From CAZHHM01 sp964532225 (GTDB taxonomy: Bacteria > Margulisbacteria > WOR-1 > JAKLHX01), in contig CAZHHM010000012.1 in the NCBI GenBank assembly GCA_964532225.1, positions 1-49,092 on the forward strand: a stretch of 49,092 nt of DNA, in the 5' to 3' direction. Shown one piece after another: positions 44,018-49,092 of the stretch; within the stretch, counting starts at the first letter, position 1, and each line of letters opens with the position of its first letter. Position numbers and translations under genes: made by a program. The notes under the pieces are model-generated. The model was not told the DNA's origin. It worked only from the letters and a program-made list of their open reading frames with translations, and did not search any database.

Positions 44018-44065
44018 AGTTGGTTAGTTTGATAGTTGGAAAGTTAGATAGTTGGATAGTTGGAG
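44018..44065. repeat. octamer repeat (AGTTGGAT type)
   Basis: Six consecutive 8-mers beginning with AGTT (such as AGTTTGAT and AGTTGGAA) start 6 nt after the recA stop. The period is 8, unlike the 7-nt arrays elsewhere, and there is no inverted arm. Confidence 0.88.
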
Positions 44066-44096
44066 AGTGTGAAGCAGGAAATGGGAGGCAAATAAA

Positions 44097-45644
44097 ATGG
44101 GATTCATGATGTTCGTATATCTGTTATTGTTCGCTGTTGTGGTGTTCGGTCTGTCGGTGGTATTCCTTGTGATGAAAAGGCAGATGGCCGACCAGAAGGT
44201 AAGGATAGCCGAAGAGACCGCGAAAAAGATGATCGAGGATGCCAAGCGCGAGGCCGAGACAAAAAGGCGCGAAGCGCTCATCGAGGCAAAGGACGAGTCG
44301 ATAAGGCTGAGGACCGAATTCGAGAAGGAATCAAAGGAGCGCAAGGCCGAGCTCCTGTCCCTTGAAAAAAGGCTGATGCAGAAAGAAGAGCACCTTGACC
44401 AGAAGGACACGCAGATCGAAGAGAAGGAAAAGATGCTCAAGTCCAAGACCGAAGAGATCATCAGGCTGAAAGAGGAGATACAGAAGAACCTGAGCCAGGT
44501 GATCGAGGAACTGCAGAAAGTGTCCGGATTGTCGATGGAAGAAGGAAAGAAGCTGCTCCTTGAGAACCTCGAAAAACAGCTCGAGAGGGAAGCGGCCGTG
44601 ATGATAAAGAACAAGGAAGAGCAGGTCAAGAAAGAGGCCGACAGGAAAGCAAGAGAGATAATCACCAACGCCATACAGAGGTGCGCGGTGGACCATGTGG
44701 TGGAGACCACGGTGACCGTGGTCGAGCTTCCGAGCGACGACCTTAAGGGAAGGATAATCGGTAAAGAGGGCAGGAACATAAGGGCTTTCGAGCAGATGAC
44801 CGGCGTTGACCTGATCGTCGACGATACTCCGGGAGCCGTCATCCTTTCGAGCTTTGACCCGATGAGGAGAGAGATAGCCAAGCTCACCCTCGAGAAGCTC
44901 ATTGTCGACGGAAGGATACATCCTTCGAGGGTAGAGGAGATGTACTCGAAATCTAAAGAGGAAGTGAAGGCCGCCATGTGGGAGTACGGCGAGAAGGCCG
45001 CTGCTGAGGTGGAAGTGTTCAACCTTCCTCCTGTGCTCATACAGCTACTCGGCAGGCTGAGGTTCAGGACAAGCTACGGGCAGAACGTGCTCAACCACTC
45101 GATCGAACTGGCCAAGCTCTCGGGCATGATAGCCGCTGAGCTGGGGGTCAACGTCAAGCTGGCAAAAAGAGGCGCGCTCCTGCACGATATCGGAAAAGCG
45201 ATAGACCAGGAGATGGAAGGCACCCATCCCAAGCTCGGCGCTATGTTCGCCAAGAAGGCTGGGGAGGATGCCGAGGTGATCCACATCATCATGGCCCACC
45301 ACAACGACGAAACGCCTCAGACCATCGAGGCGATAGTGGTCCAAGTAGCGGACGCGATCTCAGCCGGCAGGCCGGGAGCAAGACGCGACACTCTTGAGGC
45401 ATACATCAAGAGGCTTGAAAAACTTGAAGCGACCGCCAACTCGTTCGAAGGCGTTGAAAAGACCTACGCCATACAGGCGGGCAGGGAAGTAAGGGTCGTC
45501 GTAAAGCCAGAGAAGATAGACGACGTGATGTCGGCCAAGCTCTCGTACGACATAGCCCGCAAGATCGAGTCGGAGCTGGACTATCCCGGCGAGATCAGGG
45601 TCACCGTCATCAGAGAGACCCGCAACACCGAGATAGCGAAGTAG
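44097..45644 (+). CDS. rny: ribonuclease Y
   Basis: A 515-residue membrane-anchored endoribonuclease that starts mRNA decay. One N-terminal helix (about 4-27) is followed by a long coiled coil (30-190), the KH domain (GRIIGKEGRNIRAFE at about 220) and the HD domain with LLHDIGKA (about 362) and IMAHHNDETP, then ADAISAGRPGARRDTLE. Length and order match the family. GGGAGG at 44083-44088 precedes the ATG. It is followed 9 nt later by ymdB, the usual partner in Firmicutes and other Terrabacteria. Confidence 0.97.
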   Translation: MGFMMFVYLLLFAVVVFGLSVVFLVMKRQMADQKVRIAEETAKKMIEDAKREAETKRREALIEAKDESIRLRTEFEKESKERKAELLSLEKRLMQKEEHLDQKDTQIEEKEKMLKSKTEEIIRLKEEIQKNLSQVIEELQKVSGLSMEEGKKLLLENLEKQLEREAAVMIKNKEEQVKKEADRKAREIITNAIQRCAVDHVVETTVTVVELPSDDLKGRIIGKEGRNIRAFEQMTGVDLIVDDTPGAVILSSFDPMRREIAKLTLEKLIVDGRIHPSRVEEMYSKSKEEVKAAMWEYGEKAAAEVEVFNLPPVLIQLLGRLRFRTSYGQNVLNHSIELAKLSGMIAAELGVNVKLAKRGALLHDIGKAIDQEMEGTHPKLGAMFAKKAGEDAEVIHIIMAHHNDETPQTIEAIVVQVADAISAGRPGARRDTLEAYIKRLEKLEATANSFEGVEKTYAIQAGREVRVVVKPEKIDDVMSAKLSYDIARKIESELDYPGEIRVTVIRETRNTEIAK

Positions 45645-45653
45645 GAGCGGTAA

Positions 45654-46436
45654 GTGAAGCTTTTATTCATTGGCGACATAGTAGGCAAGCCCGGCAGGGA
45701 GACGGTGAAAAAGCTGCTCCCTCAGCTCAAGCAGGAGTATATGCCCGATATCATCGCGGCCAACGGGGAGAACTCCGCCGGCGGCATGGGCATAAACGAG
45801 AAGAAGTACAAAGAGCTGATCGAATACGGGATCGATGTCGTCACTCTGGGCAACCATGTCTGGCACAACAGGGATTTTGCCAAAGAGATATCCAAATGCG
45901 AAAAGCTGGTCCGTCCGGCGAACTATCCTCCGGGCGTTCCGGGTACAGGTATGGTCATAGTAAAAGGCGTGGCGTTCATCAACCTTCTGGGCCGTGTGTT
46001 CATGAAGGAGCTTGACTGCCCTTTCCGCTCGGCCGAAGCGCTCCTCAATGAGCTCAACGGCAAAGCAAAGGCCGTAGTGGTGGACTTCCACGCTGAGGCC
46101 ACCTCCGAAAAGATAGCTCTGGGCTGGTTCCTTGACGGCAGGGTCAGCGCCGTCATAGGCACTCATACCCATGTCCAGACCGCGGATGAAAGGGTCCTGC
46201 CGCAGGGCACGGCCTATATCACCGACGCGGGCATGGTAGGGCCGAGCGACTCGGTGATAGGCGTGGGTATAGCCCCGATAATCGAGAGGTTCGTGACCCA
46301 GATGCCGAGCAGGTTCGATGTCGTGGACAAGGGGCCGTGCATACTTAATGCCGTGCTTATCGATATCGACGAGACTACCGGCAGGGCAAGAAAAATAGAG
46401 CGCATAGTAAAGCAGTTCGATTATCAGGGGAAATAG
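45654..46436 (+). CDS. ymdB: YmdB family metallophosphoesterase
   Basis: A 260-residue cytoplasmic phosphodiesterase (TIGR00282 type). The metal-binding residues are seen in FIGDIVGKPGRE, ANGENSAGGMGI, TLGNHVWHNRD, DFHAEATSEK and GTHTHVQTADE. Bacillus YmdB hydrolyses 2',3'-cyclic nucleotides and affects biofilm choice; the role here is not shown. GTG start at 45654 with AGGAGC nine bases upstream, only 9 nt from rny, so the two are probably co-transcribed. Confidence 0.95.
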   Translation: MKLLFIGDIVGKPGRETVKKLLPQLKQEYMPDIIAANGENSAGGMGINEKKYKELIEYGIDVVTLGNHVWHNRDFAKEISKCEKLVRPANYPPGVPGTGMVIVKGVAFINLLGRVFMKELDCPFRSAEALLNELNGKAKAVVVDFHAEATSEKIALGWFLDGRVSAVIGTHTHVQTADERVLPQGTAYITDAGMVGPSDSVIGVGIAPIIERFVTQMPSRFDVVDKGPCILNAVLIDIDETTGRARKIERIVKQFDYQGK

Positions 46437-46446
46437 TTCCCGTTGA

Positions 46447-46455
46447 TGATAAAAT
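46447..46455 (+). promoter_or_regulatory. possible extended -10 of the glycosyltransferase gene
   Basis: TGA-TAAAAT (TAAAAT at 46450-46455) ends 7 nt before the ATG at 46463, and no ribosome-binding site is present. This is the same geometry as lysC and yajQ. Confidence 0.35.
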
Positions 46456-46462
46456 TACACTG

Positions 46463-47137
46463 ATGAAATTAACCGTTTTAATGCCCGCACTGAACGAAGA
46501 GGCCTCTGTCGGGGATGCCATCTCCCATGTGCCCGTGGAAAAGCTGAAAAGCATGGGCTTTGAAACGGAGATAGTCATCGTCGACGGCGGCAGCACGGAC
46601 CGCACGGCGGAGATAGCCCGGTCAAAAGGCGCAACTGTGATAGATTCCCCCAAAGGCTACGGAACTCAGTACAGGCTGGGCTTTGAAAAAGCTAAAGGCG
46701 ACATCATCGTCACGGCGGATTCGGACTGCAGCTATCCGATGGAGGACATACCGCAGCTGCTCGATGTCTTTATCAAGGAGGACCTGGAGTTCATGACCGC
46801 GAACAGGTTCGGCAACCTCGAAAAGAACTCCATGCGCAAGCTCAACCTCGTCGGGAACATACTTCTTACGGCGGCGGCCAATATACTGTTCGGCCTGAAG
46901 CTCAGGGATTCCCAGAGCGGGATGTGGGTCATCAAAAAAAGCGCGCTTTCAAAGATCGAGCTCAGGAGCAAAGGCATGCCTCTTTCGCAGGAGATAAAGA
47001 TAGAGGCCTTTAAAAAGCTCCGCGCCAAAGAGGAGAGCTCAAGGTACAAAAAAAGAGTGGGGGACATCAAGCTAAGGATATTTGCCGACGGCTGGGACAA
47101 CCTCACAAGCCTTATCAAAAAAAGGATCTTCGGATGA
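46463..47137 (+). CDS. family 2 glycosyltransferase
   Basis: A 224-residue GT2 enzyme with a GT-A fold: LTVLMPALNEEASVGDAI at the start, IVIVDGGSTDRTAEIA, the metal/nucleotide DxD-type motif TADSDCSYP (about residue 90) and DSQSGMWVIKKSAL as acceptor-loop region. It is soluble except for a short hydrophobic stretch (LVGNILLTAAANILFGL) and resembles dolichol/undecaprenyl-phosphate sugar transferases. It probably transfers a sugar onto a lipid carrier, and a membrane glycosyltransferase lies two genes downstream. Its TGA overlaps the next ATG (ATGA), so both are coupled. Confidence 0.9.
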   Translation: MKLTVLMPALNEEASVGDAISHVPVEKLKSMGFETEIVIVDGGSTDRTAEIARSKGATVIDSPKGYGTQYRLGFEKAKGDIIVTADSDCSYPMEDIPQLLDVFIKEDLEFMTANRFGNLEKNSMRKLNLVGNILLTAAANILFGLKLRDSQSGMWVIKKSALSKIELRSKGMPLSQEIKIEAFKKLRAKEESSRYKKRVGDIKLRIFADGWDNLTSLIKKRIFG

Positions 47138-48555
47138 AGGTCCTACTGGTCAATCCTCCGGCCTACCAGAACAAGGACTATATCAGGGAAGGCCGCTGCA
47201 TGCAGACAAAGTCTTCCTGGGCCGCCCTGTGGATGCCTCTGTCGCTGTCGTATATGGCAGCTCTCCTGAGAAGGGCCGGCCACGACGTTATGCTCAAGGA
47301 CTGCATCGCTGAAAAGCTCGACCACAAGGCCATCAACAGCATCTGTTCGGCCTACAAGCCGGGGCTCATCTTCATCAATACCGCATTCCCGTCGATCAAA
47401 GGCGATATGGAAAGCGGCAGGGAGCTGAAAGAAGCTTCGCCGGGGTCAAAACTGGCGGTGTTCGGCCTGTACCCGTCCCTGTACGAAAAAAAGTTCATGG
47501 AGGAATTCCCTTTCGCCGACTTTGCCGTTATGGGCGAGCCGGAATGGGTTTCGGAGAAGCTCGCGAACGCTCTTGAAAAGAGCGGCGACCTTTCGCAGAT
47601 CGACGGGCTCATCTGGAAAAAGGGGGATGAGGTCTCGGTCAACAGGCAGCAGGACCTGTCGAAGAACGACCCTGACTATCTGCCTTTTCCTGCAAGGGAC
47701 CTTCTCGACAACAACGCTTATATACTTCCGGTGAACCTGAGCAGGTTCACTCTGCTTTCCGTGGGCAGGGGCTGCCCTTACAGCTGCATCTACTGCGTCG
47801 CCAATATCTATTACGGCAAGAAATTCCGCAAACGCAGCGTGATGAGCGTTGTCGACGAGATCGAGGAGTGCATCAATGTGCACGGGATAAAAAGCTTTTT
47901 GTTCTGGGGTGAATCTTTCACGCTTGACCCGAGATACGGCGAGGAGATCTGCGACGAGATCATTAAGCGCGGTCTCAAGATAGAGTGGTCCACGGCCTCC
48001 CGAGTGGACTCGCTCAACCCGCGGCTCCTTGAAAAGATGAAAAGATCGGGCTGCATGATGCTGAGCCTGGGCATTGAAACACTGAACCAGGAGGTCCTTG
48101 ATGCCGCTAAGAAAGGCGCCAGGGTAGAGAAGGCCAAAGAGGCGGTGGACATGGTAAAGAAAGCCGGCATCAGGTCAATGGGGCATTTTATCTTTGGCCT
48201 GCCGAAGGATGATAAAAAAAGCGCCATGAAGAGCATAGATTTTGCCTGCAACAGCGGGGTCGACTACGCTCAGTTCTACTGCGCCATCCCTTATCCCAAG
48301 ACCGAGCTCGGCGCGATGGCAGTGGAAAAAGGCTGGGTAAAGGCAAAGGACAACAGCGAGCTTGACCTGACAAAATCGGTCATGGACAATGACTTCCTCT
48401 CTTCCGATGAGATAAAGAAGCTCAGGGACAGGGCATACCGCAGGTTCTACTTCAGGCCGAAAATGGTGTTCCAGGCGCTTTCGGAGATCAACGGCGTAAA
48501 AGCGCTGCTCTCGGTGCTGAATTTCATTGGCTGGATCAAAGCTCCGAAAAAGTAG
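47134..48555 (+). CDS. B12-binding domain radical SAM protein
   Basis: A 473-residue protein. An N-terminal cobalamin-binding-like Rossmann domain (about 1-150; KVLLVNPPAYQ, MPLSLSYMAALLRRAGHDV) is followed by a radical SAM domain (about 195-400) with the 4Fe-4S motif GRGCPYSCIYC (CxxxCxxC), FFWGES-like LFWGESF and SLGIETLNQEVLDAA. The conserved His of the classical B12 DxHxxG motif is not seen in the N-terminal domain, so cobalamin binding is uncertain. Family members methylate or rearrange lipids and other metabolites; the substrate is unknown. Between two glycosyltransferase genes, a role in lipid-linked glycan or envelope lipid modification is plausible. Confidence 0.9.
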   Translation: MKVLLVNPPAYQNKDYIREGRCMQTKSSWAALWMPLSLSYMAALLRRAGHDVMLKDCIAEKLDHKAINSICSAYKPGLIFINTAFPSIKGDMESGRELKEASPGSKLAVFGLYPSLYEKKFMEEFPFADFAVMGEPEWVSEKLANALEKSGDLSQIDGLIWKKGDEVSVNRQQDLSKNDPDYLPFPARDLLDNNAYILPVNLSRFTLLSVGRGCPYSCIYCVANIYYGKKFRKRSVMSVVDEIEECINVHGIKSFLFWGESFTLDPRYGEEICDEIIKRGLKIEWSTASRVDSLNPRLLEKMKRSGCMMLSLGIETLNQEVLDAAKKGARVEKAKEAVDMVKKAGIRSMGHFIFGLPKDDKKSAMKSIDFACNSGVDYAQFYCAIPYPKTELGAMAVEKGWVKAKDNSELDLTKSVMDNDFLSSDEIKKLRDRAYRRFYFRPKMVFQALSEINGVKALLSVLNFIGWIKAPKK

Positions 48556-48562
48556 GGTGTAT

Positions 48563-49092
48563 ATGGGCTCCTTTATTTCGGGCATCTTTTTTAAGGGAAA
48601 AAGGCCTCTTATCTGGATAGCGGCTTTTGCAGCGCTCATCTATTTTCATACTATTTTCTTCGGTTTCGTCGATTATGACGACATAACCATCATCGCCGAA
48701 GGCCCTCTTACGGGCATAAGCAAGGCGTTCACTACCGATGTCTTTGCGAGGGAATGGATAAGCCCCACTTTTTACAGGCCCCTGATGACGCTTTCGCTGC
48801 TCGCGGATTCAGCCGTCTGGGGCAGGATGCCTATGGGCTATCATCTGACCAACATCCTCCTGCATATGATGGCCGGCATGGTCTTTTTCCTTTTGCTAAA
48901 GCGGCTTGGCGTCCAAATTAAAAGGTCTTTTCTCCTGTCATTGCTCTTTGTCTCGAACCCGCTTGCCGGATATGCCGTCTCGTGGGTCATGGGGCGAAAC
49001 GATATCATCCTTGCAATATTCGTCATGGCCTCGGCTATCTGGTATCTCAAATACCTTGAAAGCGGTAAAGGCCTTTTTGCTCACGCGCTCTT
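48563..49092 (+). CDS. TMTC-like membrane glycosyltransferase, 5' part, cut by the window edge
   Basis: ATG 48563 opens a frame that runs off the right end (176 codons seen). It begins with a hydrophobic helix (LIWIAAFAALIYFHTIFFG) and then has the GT-C pattern VDYDDITI, FYRPLMTLSLLAD, GYHLTNILLHMMAG and AVSWVMGRNDIILA, as in TMTC/PMT-related proteins that use lipid-linked sugars and often carry C-terminal TPR repeats. Four helices are visible. It is 7 nt behind the radical SAM gene, so it belongs to the same unit as the GT2 enzyme that may make its donor. Confidence 0.85.
   Translation, partial: MGSFISGIFFKGKRPLIWIAAFAALIYFHTIFFGFVDYDDITIIAEGPLTGISKAFTTDVFAREWISPTFYRPLMTLSLLADSAVWGRMPMGYHLTNILLHMMAGMVFFLLLKRLGVQIKRSFLLSLLFVSNPLAGYAVSWVMGRNDIILAIFVMASAIWYLKYLESGKGLFAHAL

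Overview
The window looks like a chromosomal segment of an uncultured diderm bacterium of moderate GC content. Outer-membrane barrels, SLH domains, an RNase Y/YmdB pair and frequent GTG/TTG starts occur together. This combination fits the diderm Terrabacteria (for example Margulisbacteria/WOR-1-like lineages related to Cyanobacteria) better than Proteobacteria. That placement is an inference from gene content only; no rRNA gene is present. There is no CRISPR array, insertion sequence or prophage.

Left part, about 0.7-17 kb: a plant-polysaccharide (beta-mannan/glucomannan, cello-oligosaccharide) utilisation region. A lone GH94 phosphorylase with its own promoter and terminator and an unrecognised minus-strand gene come first. 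A tight operon follows: GH42 beta-galactosidase, GH94 cellobiose phosphorylase, GH2 beta-mannosidase-like enzyme, two MalF/MalG-type permeases and a secreted GH26 mannanase with a CBM9-like tail. A lipoprotein GH26 lies just beyond. The likely flow is extracellular mannan cleavage by the GH26 enzymes, uptake of oligosaccharides, then cytoplasmic hydrolysis and phosphorolysis. No solute-binding protein or ATPase gene is linked. The second permease carries a predicted seven-bladed beta-propeller spliced into its first extracytoplasmic loop.

Middle part, about 17-39 kb: cell-surface and secretion genes. From its own promoter runs a cassette with a secreted carbohydrate-binding-like protein, three paralogous small secreted beta-proteins, a PapD-like chaperone and an outer-membrane barrel with a secretin-type N-terminal domain. 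It reads as a divergent chaperone-usher-like fibre system. Next come two PorV/PorQ-like barrel proteins fused to three C-terminal SLH domains. They sit in a 1.8-kb direct repeat that looks identical at nucleotide level, so the proteins differ only in their signal peptides. Interleaved with them are three large secreted multidomain proteins of 639, 1889 and 1361 residues, built from carbohydrate-binding-like, IPT/TIG, Big_5, Fn3 and shared unnamed modules. Two of the three end in a FlgD-like domain with the YPNPF motif seen in type IX secretion cargo.

Right part, about 39-49 kb: housekeeping genes. These are a four-helix-bundle protein, tRNA-Pro(CGG), lysC, yajQ, then pgsA-pncC(cinA)-recA-rny-ymdB, a family 2 glycosyltransferase, a B12-binding radical SAM protein and the start of a TMTC-like membrane glycosyltransferase.

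Two cross-cutting features stand out. Intergenic gaps hold degenerate 7-nt (once 8-nt) tandem repeats, each locus with its own consensus and several built as inverted arms. Several genes, including divergent lysC and yajQ, have an extended -10 box only 6-7 nt before the start codon, which implies leaderless mRNAs.
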